Numbered from the stretch's first letter, positions 7,755-17,550 are shown. The stretch is 64,000 nt of DNA from Methylovulum psychrotolerans (GCF_002923755.1 NZ_PGFZ01000001.1:867100-931099); one strand, 5' to 3'. The notes: a model not told the origin generated them from the sequence alone. Program-made: numbers and translations.

Positions 7755-8495
7755 CTACTGCCCGGCAATAAAGGCCTGCAAAAGCTGGGCGGTATTGGCC
7801 ATACCCAGATGCAGATTTTGCTCAATCTCCGCCATGGTGATTTCACCCGCACTTTTCCCCGCCGCCCAATTGGCAATCACTGACACCGAGGCATAATTCA
7901 TCCCCAATTCCCTGGCTAACGCCGCTTCCGGCATTCCGGTCATGCCCACTACATCGCAACCGTCACGCTCCATACGGGCAATTTCGGCAATAGTCTCCAA
8001 ACGCGGGCCTTGGGTACAGCCATACGTTGCCTGCGGACTAATGGCGATACCGGCCTGGGCGGCCGCGCCGATCAGGGCATTACGCAAACTGGGGCTGTAC
8101 GGGAAAGTAAAATCGATATGGGTGACCGGATAATTTTCGTCTTCAAAAAATGTCTGGATCCGGTTATAAGTATAATCAATGAGTTGGTCAGGAAAGGCGA
8201 TATGCGCCGGTACCATCGCTTCGGTAATGCCACCGACAGCGGCAACCGCGACAATATCCTCAACACCCAATTGCTTTAAGCCCCAGATATTCGCCCGATA
8301 ATTGATTTTATGCGGGGCAAGGGTGTGCGGATTACCGTGCCGCGCCAAAAAAATCACCGGATGACCATTAAACTCACCAATAAGAAACTCGGCGGAAGGA
8401 TTGCCGTAAGGGGTTTTTAAGGTTTCACGCCGACTGATATTAAAACCGCTGAGCTGGGTCAGGCCTGTGCCGCCGATAAAAGCCAATTTCGTCAT
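7755..8495 (-). CDS. S-methyl-5'-thioinosine phosphorylase / MTA phosphorylase family
   Basis: A 246-residue purine nucleoside phosphorylase of the MTAP family, with LAFIGGTGLTQL at the N-terminus, ARHGNPHTLAPHKINYRANI for phosphate and sugar, and GMTGMPEAALARELGMNYASVSVIANWAAG near the C-terminus. It cleaves a methylthio-nucleoside to methylthioribose-1-phosphate and free base. The HKINYRANI variant and the neighbouring nagZ and HPRT genes match the Pseudomonas-type methylthioinosine phosphorylase, so MTI is the likelier substrate; MTA cannot be excluded. Upstream in-frame residues overlap hpt and are not counted. The start is 4 bases after the hpt stop. Confidence 0.85.
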   Translation of the reverse strand: MTKLAFIGGTGLTQLSGFNISRRETLKTPYGNPSAEFLIGEFNGHPVIFLARHGNPHTLAPHKINYRANIWGLKQLGVEDIVAVAAVGGITEAMVPAHIAFPDQLIDYTYNRIQTFFEDENYPVTHIDFTFPYSPSLRNALIGAAAQAGIAISPQATYGCTQGPRLETIAEIARMERDGCDVVGMTGMPEAALARELGMNYASVSVIANWAAGKSAGEITMAEIEQNLHLGMANTAQLLQAFIAGQ

Positions 8496-8499
8496 ACAT

Positions 8500-9051
8500 C
8501 TACTCCTGATTGTCTGTTGGGCAAGCGTAAATGCCGGGGGCATTGCGCAAATAGCCCTTATAATCCATACCGTAACCGAACACATAGCGGTCAACAACCT
8601 CAAGGCCGACAAAATCCGCCCGAATCGGTTTGGCACGCCCTAACAGTTTATCGGCCAAGACCGCGCAATAGACTGCCACTGCACCCTGTCCCAAACAAAA
8701 GGCATGGATTGCCGCCAAGGTAATACCCTCATCCAGAATATCATCAATAAGCAACACAGTGCGGCCTTGCAAAGGCAAGCGCGGTTTCAGCACCCATTCA
8801 ACCGTACCGCCGGAAGTCTGGTTCCGGTAGCGGCTCGCATTAATGGCATCGACATTCAGAGGCATGGTCAGACGGGTCAGCAACTGTCCCGCCACCACCA
8901 CACCGCCATTCATCACACACAACACCAAAGGGTTAGTGCCGGCCAATTGGCGGTTGATTTGCGCCGCCATAGCATCTAATGCCGCTTCGACTTCTTGTTG
9001 GCTGTGCAGTAGCTCGGCATGGTCTTGGATAAATTGAATGTCGTTAAGCAT
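8500..9051 (-). CDS. hpt: Hypoxanthine-guanine phosphoribosyltransferase
   Basis: A 183-residue type I phosphoribosyltransferase. It salvages hypoxanthine or guanine with PRPP to IMP or GMP. The PRPP loop VLLIDDILDEGITLAAI (about residues 99-115), the VMNGGVVVAGQL loop near 46-57 and the base-contact segment DFVGLEVVDRYVFGYGMDYKG are present. Position between nagZ and the methylthioinosine phosphorylase makes sense: that phosphorylase releases hypoxanthine, which this enzyme recaptures. Confidence 0.92.
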   Translation of the reverse strand: MLNDIQFIQDHAELLHSQQEVEAALDAMAAQINRQLAGTNPLVLCVMNGGVVVAGQLLTRLTMPLNVDAINASRYRNQTSGGTVEWVLKPRLPLQGRTVLLIDDILDEGITLAAIHAFCLGQGAVAVYCAVLADKLLGRAKPIRADFVGLEVVDRYVFGYGMDYKGYLRNAPGIYACPTDNQE

Positions 9052-9060
9052 GAGCGATAG

Positions 9061-10080
9061 TTATGATAATTGTTCGGTAAACTGTTTAATAAGGCCACTA
9101 ATGATCTGCCATTTTTGCGCTTGGTGCAGTTGTTCACGGCCCATTAACGGCTTGCCTTTCATCCGTAATAAGCGTTGCTCACGGACAGGGTCATCGGTGA
9201 CCGGCAATGTCTCCAAGACTTGTTCGGCGGCGCTAGGGTTATTGCACACCAAAATCATATCGCAACCCGCCGCCTGGGCAAGGCGGGCGCGTTCGGGGAA
9301 GCCCCCTACCGAAGCGGCCCCTTCCATGCTTAAGTCGTCGCTAAAGACGACCCCATTAAAGGCCAGTTCTTGGCGTAAGATTTGTTTTATCCAAAACGGC
9401 GAAAAGCCTGCGGCCAAGGGATCGACATTAGGATAGACGATATGCGCCATCATCACCGCCTCCATACCTGCCGCAATCAATTGCCGGAACGGCTGCAAAT
9501 CTTGCATACGGATAGTTTCCAAGTCCCGCTCATCAACGGGTAAGGCCAGATGCGAATCGGCCGCTACCGCCCCGTGACCCGGAAAATGTTTGCCGGTCGC
9601 CGCCATGCCCGCCACTTTCATGCCTTGGCGAAACAGCCCGGCCAACTCGACGACTTCCAAAGGATCGCGGGAGAAAGCCCGATCGCCGATAATGGTGCTG
9701 ATGCCGCAATCAACATCCAGCACCGGTGCGAAACTAAAATCCACATCGACAGCCCGCAATTCCGCCGCCATCAGCCAGCCTGCCGATTGCGCCAAGGCTT
9801 TATTTTCGGCAAAACGGGCTACTGGCGGCAAGCGGGTAAAACCGTCCCGAAACCGCTGTACCCGACCGCCTTCTTGATCGACCGCGATCAAAATATCCCC
9901 GCGCCGCGCCGCCCGGATAGCCCTTATAAGCGCGGCCACTTGGTCGGCATCTTGAAAATTACGCGCGAATAAAATCACCGCACCGACATTGGGATGCCCA
10001 AGCAAATCGTGTTCGTGTGCGGTTAAGGCCAAGCCGGCAAGGTCGAGCATGACCGCCCCGATAGGGAGAGGTTCTTTCAT
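9061..10080 (-). CDS. nagZ: Beta-N-acetylhexosaminidase NagZ
   Basis: A 339-residue GH3 cytoplasmic enzyme of cell-wall recycling; it removes GlcNAc from anhydro-muropeptides. Signature segments are VDQEGGRVQRFRDGFTRLPP, the histidine loop GKHFPGHGAVAADSHLALP and the nucleophile region GVVFSDDLSMEGA. Length matches NagZ rather than the two-domain GH3 enzymes. It is the first gene of a nagZ-hpt-phosphorylase operon (gap of 9 bases to hpt). A hairpin GCCTATC/GATAGGC (10121-10127 with 10136-10142) lies in the upstream region. Confidence 0.95.
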   Translation of the reverse strand: MKEPLPIGAVMLDLAGLALTAHEHDLLGHPNVGAVILFARNFQDADQVAALIRAIRAARRGDILIAVDQEGGRVQRFRDGFTRLPPVARFAENKALAQSAGWLMAAELRAVDVDFSFAPVLDVDCGISTIIGDRAFSRDPLEVVELAGLFRQGMKVAGMAATGKHFPGHGAVAADSHLALPVDERDLETIRMQDLQPFRQLIAAGMEAVMMAHIVYPNVDPLAAGFSPFWIKQILRQELAFNGVVFSDDLSMEGAASVGGFPERARLAQAAGCDMILVCNNPSAAEQVLETLPVTDDPVREQRLLRMKGKPLMGREQLHQAQKWQIISGLIKQFTEQLS

Positions 10081-10295
10081 AGTTATTGTTTAACAGATTA
10101 GATTATGTTTGTCGTATCAAGCCTATCCATATCAAGATAGGCGGTGAAGTTTTATCGCCTACCTAAACATATTAGAAAGCCATAGTTTTAAGCACATTAT
10201 CGATGGAAGGCAACCTCATAGCGATAAGTTTCTTTGCATCCTTAATACTACCTGCAAGAAGCTGAAAGGTTCAACATAACCAGCGGCAAATGCTT

Positions 10296-12047
10296 TTATT
10301 GCAAAACCTTCTGGCCGCGGCTAACAAAACAGCTATTTCCCGTTATTTGTTTGGCGGACTTTTTAGCAACGGCGGCCAAGTCGGCAACTTCGACATGAGA
10401 TTGGCAGCGCTCTGTCATATTGGGGGCAACAACGCCTACCGACAAACTGATCAGCGGGAAAAAACAGCCGGCACCGGCGCGGTCTTCGGCATAGATCCCC
10501 CCTGCCTTAACATCGTCGGCACGGTAATGGTGCGGCACTTGTTCGGCAAAACTGGCCAACATCTCTTCGCAACAACCCAGCCAATCTTCACCCGTGAACA
10601 CGACAATAAAATCATCGCCGCCAATATGACCTACCAACCCACAACGGCTACTCACCGCGCGTTGTAACGTATCGGCGACCGCTTTGATAATACCGTCACC
10701 CGCATTGTAGCCATAGACATCGTTAAAAGGCTTGAAATTGTCCAAGTCAAAATAACCCACCGCAAAAGCCTGCTGTTCCGCCAACAAACGGTTAATATAA
10801 TCATTAATCGGCACACTACCCGGCAATAATGTTAGCGGATTGGCATGTTGGGCATGGTGGATTTGTTGGCGGGTAATTTCTTCCAACAAATCCCAAACCG
10901 TGCCGATACCGGCATACTCACCGTTATGCGTGACAATAAACACCTTATCATGGTCGGCATTCGAGGTAAGCTGCTGACTGACAATTTCCACAGGAGTATA
11001 TTGATCAAAACTTAACGGCGGCTTATCGAGAAACGACCGGACACTTTTTTTGCCATATAACTCTAAACCATACCGGCTAGAAAACAGTTTGGCAAAAAAC
11101 CGCTCGCGCAACAGAACCCCCACCGCTTGTACGCCATCGACTATCGGCAAAAAATTCAATTCTGGATTATGCTGAAACCAGTCCAGCACATCAGCCACTG
11201 AAGTGCCAGACGGCAAGGCGCTGAGATGTTGGGTAATCTGTGCGACCGCCACCATCCGCAAAGGTTGGATTGAGACGCGCCGGCTTCCGGTCATCTGAAA
11301 TAACGCCGCATCCAACGCCCCTAAAGGCACGGAAGCTGGTTTGGCAAAATAAAACCCCTGCATATAGCGGATACCCAAACGCTCCAGCGCCCTAAACTCA
11401 TCGGTGGTCTCGACCCCTTCAGCAATCACTTGGCAGTGCATGGAACTGGCAATAGTTTGGATGGAGCGGACAAAATGGGTTTTGACGGCATCATTGTGCA
11501 GGCCTTCAATAAAATGCTTGTCGATTTTGACATAATCAGGCCGCACTTCCGTCCATAATCTCAGCCCCGAATAACCGGCCCCCAAATCATCCAGGGCAAT
11601 CTGAAACCCCATGTCACGGCAGTGCCGGATCACGTTGCGCATCCGTTCATAATTATCGGTAACCTGATGCTCGGTAATTTCGATCACTACCGAAGCCGGC
11701 TTAAGCCCCAGGTGGGCATGGAAATGGCGGGTAATCGCCTCCTTAAAATCCGGATGTAACAAGACATTGGGGCTAACATTAATAAACAGCTTTTCCGGCA
11801 AATTCAAATCGGCATAATGCCTTAGGCTAATTTCACGCGACAAATATTCCAACTTACCGCTTAAATTAACTTGATCCGCCGTGGCGAACAGCACAAAAGG
11901 CGTATACAACGGGCTACCCGATGGGCCGCGTATCAGCGCCTCATAACCGATAATTTTTTGGTGCGTAACAGAAACGATAGGCTGAAAATAAGGTGTCAGG
12001 TGCTCATTCTCAAGGATCTTGACTAATTCGTCATGTAAGGCGGACAT
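10296..12047 (-). CDS. EAL-CBS-GGDEF cyclic-di-GMP signalling protein
   Basis: A 583-residue cytoplasmic protein with no membrane segment or signal. Residues about 1-250 form an EAL phosphodiesterase domain (YEALIRG, VIEITEH, DDLGAGYSGL, VKIDKHFI, VIAEGVET), with metal and catalytic acids present. About 265-390 form a CBS pair (LPSGTSVADVLDWF... and ...TPVEIVSQQL), a nucleotide-sensing module. About 400-580 form a GGDEF domain whose signature reads GGDDF instead of GGDEF/GGEEF. Cyclase activity is therefore uncertain, while phosphodiesterase activity looks intact. It stands alone, flanked by about 215- and 245-base spacers. Confidence 0.9.
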   Translation of the reverse strand: MSALHDELVKILENEHLTPYFQPIVSVTHQKIIGYEALIRGPSGSPLYTPFVLFATADQVNLSGKLEYLSREISLRHYADLNLPEKLFINVSPNVLLHPDFKEAITRHFHAHLGLKPASVVIEITEHQVTDNYERMRNVIRHCRDMGFQIALDDLGAGYSGLRLWTEVRPDYVKIDKHFIEGLHNDAVKTHFVRSIQTIASSMHCQVIAEGVETTDEFRALERLGIRYMQGFYFAKPASVPLGALDAALFQMTGSRRVSIQPLRMVAVAQITQHLSALPSGTSVADVLDWFQHNPELNFLPIVDGVQAVGVLLRERFFAKLFSSRYGLELYGKKSVRSFLDKPPLSFDQYTPVEIVSQQLTSNADHDKVFIVTHNGEYAGIGTVWDLLEEITRQQIHHAQHANPLTLLPGSVPINDYINRLLAEQQAFAVGYFDLDNFKPFNDVYGYNAGDGIIKAVADTLQRAVSSRCGLVGHIGGDDFIVVFTGEDWLGCCEEMLASFAEQVPHHYRADDVKAGGIYAEDRAGAGCFFPLISLSVGVVAPNMTERCQSHVEVADLAAVAKKSAKQITGNSCFVSRGQKVLQ

Positions 12048-12292
12048 CTGCTGTTTTTAATTGTAAATGCCTAAAGGCGCTAAGGATAGAATTTGTTGGC
12101 GGCAATAGCAAGAAATCACCAAGAATTTCATGGGATCTGCCAACTGCGTCACACTTACCGACAAAGCCCCCCCTTAAAACACCCGGCATATAAAAACTTT
12201 AGCACTTATTTTTCCTCAAGTAAATAAGAGCTACCTTAAAAATAATCTCTCCACGATTTAAATCTGAAGAGCTACGCAGGGCGGCCTATTTT

Positions 12293-12841
12293 TCAATACA
12301 AACCCAACTGCAATTTAGCCACTTCCGACATCATGTCACGCGACCAGGGCGGATCTAGGACAACTTCGACATTAACGCTGCCGACACCGGGCAAAGCACG
12401 GATACCCCGCTCGACGTCGCCTTGGATCACCGGCCCCATGCCGCAACCTGGCGCCGTCAGGGTCATAATGACCTCAACGGCATAATGGCCGTCCGTCATG
12501 GGCGTGACCTTACAATAATAGACCAGACCCAATTCGACGATATTAACCGGAATTTCCGGGTCATACACCGTACGCATCACTTCCCAGCAATTTTGTTCGA
12601 TCGCCTCGGCACTGTCCTCCGACACCAAGGTTTGCAACCGCTGCGGCTGCCGCCCTAAGGCATCGGCATCGCCTCCGGCAATACGCACCATGTGCCCATA
12701 GTCGGTGATGACGGTAAAGCTATCGCCCAAGGCCTGATGGACAGTGACCATCATGCCTTGCCGTAACATCCCGGTGGTACCGTCGGGGATGGTGACAATA
12801 TCGACATCACGGGTTAAAACAACGCTTTCTTTATCTGTCAT
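12293..12841 (-). CDS. sufT: Putative Fe-S cluster assembly protein SufT
   Basis: A 182-residue protein. The N-terminal half is SufT-specific (VVLTRDVDIVTIPDGTTGMLRQGMMVTV). The C-terminal half is an MIP18/DUF59 domain (VMRTVYDPEIPVNIVELGLVY, then MTLTAPGCGMGPVIQGDVERGI and VVLDPPWSRDMMSE) with the conserved cysteine in APGCGMG. SufT helps mature iron-sulfur proteins. Other suf genes are not in the window. It lies 25 bases downstream of an SDR gene on the same strand. Confidence 0.93.
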   Translation of the reverse strand: MTDKESVVLTRDVDIVTIPDGTTGMLRQGMMVTVHQALGDSFTVITDYGHMVRIAGGDADALGRQPQRLQTLVSEDSAEAIEQNCWEVMRTVYDPEIPVNIVELGLVYYCKVTPMTDGHYAVEVIMTLTAPGCGMGPVIQGDVERGIRALPGVGSVNVEVVLDPPWSRDMMSEVAKLQLGLY

Positions 12842-12866
12842 AGTCGCTTCTTATTCAGTCGTATTT

Positions 12867-13595
12867 TTATAAATGGAACGTACGCGCATCAATCGTTTGC
12901 CCTGTCACCCCAAGGCTCTGCGCACTAAACAGGTATAGGTAAACCGCCGCCAACGACTCCATGGCCGGCAGACGGCTTTTATCCTCGGCAGGATACGCCC
13001 GCTTTCTGAGCGGCGAATTGACCGGCCCCGGAATCAGCGTATTGACCCTGACGGTATTGGCGGATTCCAATTCCTCGGCCAGAATTTTCGCAAAACCTTC
13101 CAAAGCGATCTTGGCCACGCCGTAAGCGCCCGAATAGGCCGGTGCAGTGCGGGCCGAAGAATCGGAGGTCATTACTACCGAAGCGTGCGGGCTTTTTTCC
13201 AATAACGGCAATAACATCCGGCACAGCAAAAAAGGCGCGTTCAGATTGACATGCAGGCTTTGCCACCAATCCTTGGTGCTGATTTGTGACAGCGGCGTAA
13301 AATGGCTGAACTCGACCGCCGAATGCAGCAAGCCCTGCAAAGCCCCATATTTTTCCTCAATCCTATCCGCCAACTCCTGATAGTCGCTTTCATTCGCCCC
13401 GGCCAAATCAAACGGATACATAATCGGCTCCGGTCCGCCCGCATCAGTAATGGCATCATAAACCGCTTCCAGTTTGGGGATGTGCTTGTCCAGCAAAATG
13501 ATATGCGCACCGTGCTTGGCTAAAGCCAAAGCCGCTGTCGAACCTAAGCCGCCGCCCGCACCTGTGATCAAAATAACATTATCGTTCAGTAACAT
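12867..13595 (-). CDS. Short-chain dehydrogenase (YciK-like)
   Basis: A 242-residue Rossmann oxidoreductase with ILITGAGGGLGSTAALALAKHGA for NAD(P), the serine in SDSSARTAPAYSGAYGVAK and the Tyr-x3-Lys pair (YGVAK). Sequence order and the gph-ubiG neighbours resemble YciK of gammaproteobacteria; the substrate is unknown. The start at 13595 overlaps the gph end by 10 bases, implying coupling; six more in-frame residues upstream were rejected. Part of ubiG-gph-SDR-sufT on the minus strand. Confidence 0.88.
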   Translation of the reverse strand: MLLNDNVILITGAGGGLGSTAALALAKHGAHIILLDKHIPKLEAVYDAITDAGGPEPIMYPFDLAGANESDYQELADRIEEKYGALQGLLHSAVEFSHFTPLSQISTKDWWQSLHVNLNAPFLLCRMLLPLLEKSPHASVVMTSDSSARTAPAYSGAYGVAKIALEGFAKILAEELESANTVRVNTLIPGPVNSPLRKRAYPAEDKSRLPAMESLAAVYLYLFSAQSLGVTGQTIDARTFHL

Positions 13596-14266
13596 AAAGC
13601 GGTATCTATCCAAGTTAAAAGTTCTGTCGGAGCACTAATTAGCGCGTCGGCTCCCCATGTTTCCGGCCTGTCATCCGGTTTGAGATAACCATAAACCGCC
13701 GCCAGCGTCTTCATTTGGGCATTTTTACCCGCGACAATATCATGATGGGCATCACCGACATAAACGCACTCCCACGGTTGCACGGCCGCCCGGCGGCACG
13801 CTTCCAGCATCGGTTCGGCATGGGGCTTAGGGTGGGCCGTGGTATCGCCGCTGACGATACAGGCCGCACGTCCTGCCAATTGCAAGGCCGCCATTAACGG
13901 TAACGTGAAGCGTTCGCGCTTGTTAGTCACCACTCCCCACTTGAGGCCACGCGCTTCCAGTGCCGCTAAAGTCTCGGCCATACCGCTAAAAAATACGCTG
14001 TATTCGGCGATGTTGTTTTGGTAGCACTCCAGCATCGTGTTTAACAACGCCTCTTGCTCAGCCGCCGTGGCGCTATCGCCTAGGCAATCTTTAATCATCG
14101 CCGCCGCACCGTAGGAGATGAACGGCCTGACCGCCACCGGATCAACCGTGGCAAAACCGTGCTGACGGAAAGCCTGGTTAAGGCAAGCCAGCAAATCGGG
14201 CGCCGTGTCCACTAAAGTGCCGTCCAAATCAAACAGCACACAAGCGAGCTTAAAATCAGTCGCCAT
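13586..14266 (-). CDS. gph: Phosphoglycolate phosphatase
   Basis: A 226-residue HAD-family phosphatase with nucleophile motif LFDLDGTLVDTAPDLLA, motif II/III VVTNKR, and GDAHHDIVAGKNA for magnesium. Gph hydrolyses 2-phosphoglycolate formed in DNA repair or oxygenation. The helical cap (about 18-85) matches the Gph subfamily. Six bases separate it from ubiG. Position next to ubiG is common in gammaproteobacteria; other HAD substrates are possible. Confidence 0.9.
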   Translation of the reverse strand: MATDFKLACVLFDLDGTLVDTAPDLLACLNQAFRQHGFATVDPVAVRPFISYGAAAMIKDCLGDSATAAEQEALLNTMLECYQNNIAEYSVFFSGMAETLAALEARGLKWGVVTNKRERFTLPLMAALQLAGRAACIVSGDTTAHPKPHAEPMLEACRRAAVQPWECVYVGDAHHDIVAGKNAQMKTLAAVYGYLKPDDRPETWGADALISAPTELLTWIDTALCY

Positions 14267-14272
14267 AACGGT

Positions 14273-14980
14273 TTACCCGGTACGCTCAAAAACGGCGATA
14301 TAATTCACGCCGATGTCTTTACCCAAACTAAATTGCTTATTCAGCGGGTTATAGCCGATACCGACCATACCCTGCAAACTTAAACCCGCTGTCCGTGCCG
14401 TCTGGCATAACTCAGACGGCTTAATGAAAGTCTTATAATCGTGCGTTCCCTTAGGCACCATTTGCAGCAGATGCTCCGCCGCCAAAATGGCTAACAGATA
14501 AGCCTTAGGCTGGCGGTTTAATGTCGAAAAAAACACCTTGCCGCCCGGCTTTACCAAGCGGCTACACGCCGTGATAATTGAACCCGGATCAGGGACATGT
14601 TCAAGCATTTCCATGCAAGTCAGATGGTCAAATCCGGCCGGCTCCTGTTCGGCCAAAGCTTCGGCGCTGATTTTTTGGTATCTGGCGGTACTGCCGGACT
14701 CCAAGCCATGCAAATCAGCAATATCCACCAACTCCTCGCTCAAGTCGATGCCGAGAGCATGGGCGCCGTGTTGCGCCAACGCTTCAGTTAAAATGCCGCC
14801 GCCGCAACCGATATCAACGATGCGCTGGCCCGCCAGATTGGCATAGCGTTGGATAAACGCCAGCCGCAAGGGGTTAATGTCATGCAAGGTTTTAAATTCG
14901 CCTTGCGGATCCCACCAACGCTCGGCCATAGCGCCGAATTTATGGATTTCATGTAAGTGTACGTTATCTGTTGTCATCAT
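14273..14980 (-). CDS. ubiG: Ubiquinone biosynthesis O-methyltransferase UbiG
   Basis: A 235-residue SAM-dependent O-methyltransferase carrying out both O-methylations in ubiquinone synthesis. It shows EIHKFGAMAERWWDPQGEFKTLHDINPLRL (family N-terminus), SAM motif I VDIGCGGGILTEALA, and CMEMLEHVPDP. The start is one of two adjacent ATGs (14980, 14977); seven extra residues upstream do not belong to the family. It is the first gene of ubiG-gph-SDR-sufT. The start codons overlap a plus-strand promoter reading toward aroQ. Confidence 0.95.
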   Translation of the reverse strand: MMTTDNVHLHEIHKFGAMAERWWDPQGEFKTLHDINPLRLAFIQRYANLAGQRIVDIGCGGGILTEALAQHGAHALGIDLSEELVDIADLHGLESGSTARYQKISAEALAEQEPAGFDHLTCMEMLEHVPDPGSIITACSRLVKPGGKVFFSTLNRQPKAYLLAILAAEHLLQMVPKGTHDYKTFIKPSELCQTARTAGLSLQGMVGIGYNPLNKQFSLGKDIGVNYIAVFERTG

Positions 14981-14998
14981 TGTGCCAAACGCTATAAT
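14971..14998 (+). promoter_or_regulatory. sigma70 promoter for the aroQ-accB-accC operon
   Basis: TTGTCA (14971-14976, 5 of 6 to consensus), a 16-bp spacer and a perfect TATAAT (14993-14998) read rightward. Start of RNA near 15005 would give a 160-base leader before aroQ. It overlaps the ubiG start codons on the other strand, so the two transcription units may interfere. Confidence 0.55.
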
Positions 14999-15165
14999 CA
15001 ATTGTCATTAGTTTACTCTATTGCTAGGTTATTCGTCATTTTACGCGATGTTTTTCTTGCGGTGGGCTATTTTAGGCAAAAAACAATAGATGGACAAAAT
15101 CTGCTAAAACGGTAAAATTGTAGGGCTAAATGACCCACTAACCCCGTCAACCAGCACCTACTTTA

Positions 15166-15612
15166 ATGGCAACCATCACCGTACTAAATGGCCCCAACCT
15201 CAACCTTTTGGGACTGCGCGAACCTAGCCATTACGGAAACAAAACCTTGGCGGATATCCAGGCCTCCTTAACAGAGCAGGCCGACGGGCTTGGCCATCGC
15301 TTGCCGTTTTACCAAAGCAACGCCGAACATGAACTCATCGGGCTTATCCACCAGGCCTACCGTGACGGCGTTGATTTTATCATCATCAACCCAGCCGCCT
15401 TTACCCATACCAGCGTCGCGCTCCGTGACGCGCTGCTGGCAACGCAAATCCCTTTTATAGAGGTTCACCTCTCCAACGTATATGCACGTGAGCCTTTTAG
15501 AAAACATTCCTATTTTTCAGATATTGCCAAAGGCGTTATTTGTGGACTGGGAGCAACCGGATACGCATTGGCCTTGCAGGCCGCGCATCAACTATTAGCC
15601 GAGAGACAATAA
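15166..15612 (+). CDS. aroQ: 3-dehydroquinate dehydratase, type II
   Basis: A 148-residue dodecameric-type enzyme of the shikimate pathway, dehydrating 3-dehydroquinate. Motifs: [21 protein letters not shown] (active-site Tyr), [35 protein letters not shown] (catalytic His) and [23 protein letters not shown]. It sits 5 bases ahead of accB, the standard aroQ-accB-accC operon of gammaproteobacteria. Confidence 0.97.
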   Translation: MATITVLNGPNLNLLGLREPSHYGNKTLADIQASLTEQADGLGHRLPFYQSNAEHELIGLIHQAYRDGVDFIIINPAAFTHTSVALRDALLATQIPFIEVHLSNVYAREPFRKHSYFSDIAKGVICGLGATGYALALQAAHQLLAERQ

Positions 15613-15617
15613 AAACA

Positions 15618-16064
15618 ATGGATATTAAAAAAATTCAAAAACTGATCGAGTTGGTCGAAAAATCGGGCATCGCCGAACTGGAAGTGCAAGAAGGCGAAGA
15701 AAGCATCCGCATCAGCCGCTATTCCGCCGCACCTACCCAGATTGCCTACCCGCAACAAATGCTCCCGGCCAGCCCAGTTCCCGCCCCTGCCGTCCCTGTA
15801 ATCGCCCCTGCCGAAGAAACGGCGGTCAGCGGCCATGTCGTCAAATCGCCAATGGTCGGCACATTTTACCGTTCCGCCTCACCTGGCACCAAAGTGTTTG
15901 TCGAAATTGGCCAAACTGTCCAAACCGGCGACACATTGTGCATTATCGAAGCGATGAAAATTCTTAACCAAATTGAAGCCGACCACAGCGGTGTCATCAA
16001 GCAAATCTTAGTGGATAACGCCGAACCTGTCGAATACGGACAGCCTTTATTCATCATTGAATAA
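15618..16064 (+). CDS. accB: Biotin carboxyl carrier protein of acetyl-CoA carboxylase
   Basis: A 148-residue carrier. The N-terminus ([23 protein letters not shown]) is followed by a Pro/Ala-rich hinge (about 50-67) and the C-terminal biotinyl domain with EAMKI, where Lys114 takes biotin. It carries CO2 from AccC to AccA/AccD in fatty-acid synthesis. The ATG at 15618, 5 bases after aroQ, was chosen over a longer in-frame reading that overlaps aroQ in another frame. Confidence 0.97.
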   Translation: MDIKKIQKLIELVEKSGIAELEVQEGEESIRISRYSAAPTQIAYPQQMLPASPVPAPAVPVIAPAEETAVSGHVVKSPMVGTFYRSASPGTKVFVEIGQTVQTGDTLCIIEAMKILNQIEADHSGVIKQILVDNAEPVEYGQPLFIIE

Positions 16065-16082
16065 CACGGGAAAAAAGAAGAT

Positions 16083-17426
16083 ATGTTCGATAAAATTGTT
16101 ATTGCCAACCGCGGCGAGATAGCCCTGCGTATCTTACGCGCCTGTAGGGAACTGGGCGTTAAAGTGGTCGCTGTCCACTCCGAAGCTGACCGCGATTTAA
16201 AACACGTCCGCCTAGCCGACGAATCGGTATGCATAGGCCCCGCCGCCTCCGCCGACAGTTACCTGAACATTCCGGCGATTATCAGCGCTGCCGAAGTCAC
16301 CGATGCCGAAGCCATCCATCCAGGCTACGGGTTTCTATCGGAAAACGCCGATTTCGCCGAAAAAGTCAAACAAAGCGGCTTTGTCTTCATCGGTCCCAAT
16401 GCCGACACCATCCGTATGATGGGCGACAAAATCTCCGCCAAAAACGCCATGCTGGCAGCGGGCATCCCTTGCGTCCCAGGTAACAACGACCCGCTTTCCG
16501 ACGACAATAAAAAGAACCTTAAGCTGGCGCAAGAAATCGGCTATCCGGTCATCATTAAAGCCGCTGGCGGCGGCGGCGGACGCGGGATGCGTACCGTCCA
16601 CACCGAAGCCGCGCTGATCAACGCCATTGCCATGACCAAAGCCGAAGCCGGCAGCGCGTTCGGCAACCCGACCGTGTACATGGAAAAGTTTCTTGAAGAC
16701 CCCCGCCATATCGAATTTCAGGTCATGGCCGACTCCTACGGCAACGCCATCCACTTAGGCGAGCGCGACTGCTCCATGCAGCGCCGCCACCAAAAAGTCG
16801 TTGAAGAAGCCCCGGCTCCCGGCATTACCGAAGAACAACGTCGGCTTATTGGCGAACGTTGCGCCAAAGCCTGTATCGACATCGGCTATCTCGGTGCCGG
16901 CACCTTCGAATTCTTATACGAAAAAGGCGAGTTTTACTTCATCGAAATGAATACCCGCGTCCAAGTTGAGCATCCGGTCACGGAAATGGTCACCGGTTTT
17001 GATATTGTCAAAGAGCAGTTGCGCATTGCCGCAGGCGAACGCCTGTCCATTACCCAAGACCAAGTCAAAATCCAAGGCCACGCAATTGAATGCCGCCTCA
17101 ACGCCGAAGACCCGCAAACTTTCATGCCCTGCCCTGGCAAAATTGAGCAATTCCACATGCCGGGTGGCCCCGGTATCCGTTGCGAAACCCATATTTACAA
17201 CGGTTACAAAGTGCCGCCCTATTATGACTCGATGATCGGCAAGCTGATTGCCCACGGCGAAACCCGTAGCAGCGCGATTGCCCGCATGAACACCGCCTTA
17301 AGCGAAATCATTATTGACGGCATCAAAACCAACATCCCGCTGCAACAAGACATCATGAACGACAGCGCCTTTGCCGCAGGTGGACAAAACATCCATTATT
17401 TGGAAAAGAAGTTGGGGCTTTATTAA
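16083..17426 (+). CDS. accC: Biotin carboxylase subunit of acetyl-CoA carboxylase
   Basis: A 447-residue ATP-grasp enzyme that carboxylates biotin on AccB. Visible: [21 protein letters not shown] (N-terminal biotin carboxylase domain), glycine-rich ATP lid [12 protein letters not shown] (about 159-170), [38 protein letters not shown] and C-terminal [10 protein letters not shown]. Eighteen bases separate it from accB; the two act as one complex. Confidence 0.98.
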   Translation: MFDKIVIANRGEIALRILRACRELGVKVVAVHSEADRDLKHVRLADESVCIGPAASADSYLNIPAIISAAEVTDAEAIHPGYGFLSENADFAEKVKQSGFVFIGPNADTIRMMGDKISAKNAMLAAGIPCVPGNNDPLSDDNKKNLKLAQEIGYPVIIKAAGGGGGRGMRTVHTEAALINAIAMTKAEAGSAFGNPTVYMEKFLEDPRHIEFQVMADSYGNAIHLGERDCSMQRRHQKVVEEAPAPGITEEQRRLIGERCAKACIDIGYLGAGTFEFLYEKGEFYFIEMNTRVQVEHPVTEMVTGFDIVKEQLRIAAGERLSITQDQVKIQGHAIECRLNAEDPQTFMPCPGKIEQFHMPGGPGIRCETHIYNGYKVPPYYDSMIGKLIAHGETRSSAIARMNTALSEIIIDGIKTNIPLQQDIMNDSAFAAGGQNIHYLEKKLGLY

Positions 17427-17487
17427 TTTATAAGCCCGTAGGACGGATAAGCGTTGGCCTTAGATGCGTGCCAGCACTTGTCCATCT

Positions 17488-17550
17488 ATACTTCAAACGG
17501 TCAAGTTTTCGATTTTTAGGATTAACCGAAAACTTGACTGTTCAGAGTAT
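17488..17550. repeat. 24-bp imperfect inverted repeat downstream of accC
   Basis: Arms 17488-17511 and 17527-17550 match at 20 of 24 positions, with a perfect inner 12 bp GTCAAGTTTTCG/CGAAAACTTGAC and a 15-nt loop. It lies 62 bases past accC in a 274-base gap before prmA. No T run follows, so it is not a classical terminator. No second copy was noticed in the window. Confidence 0.6.
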
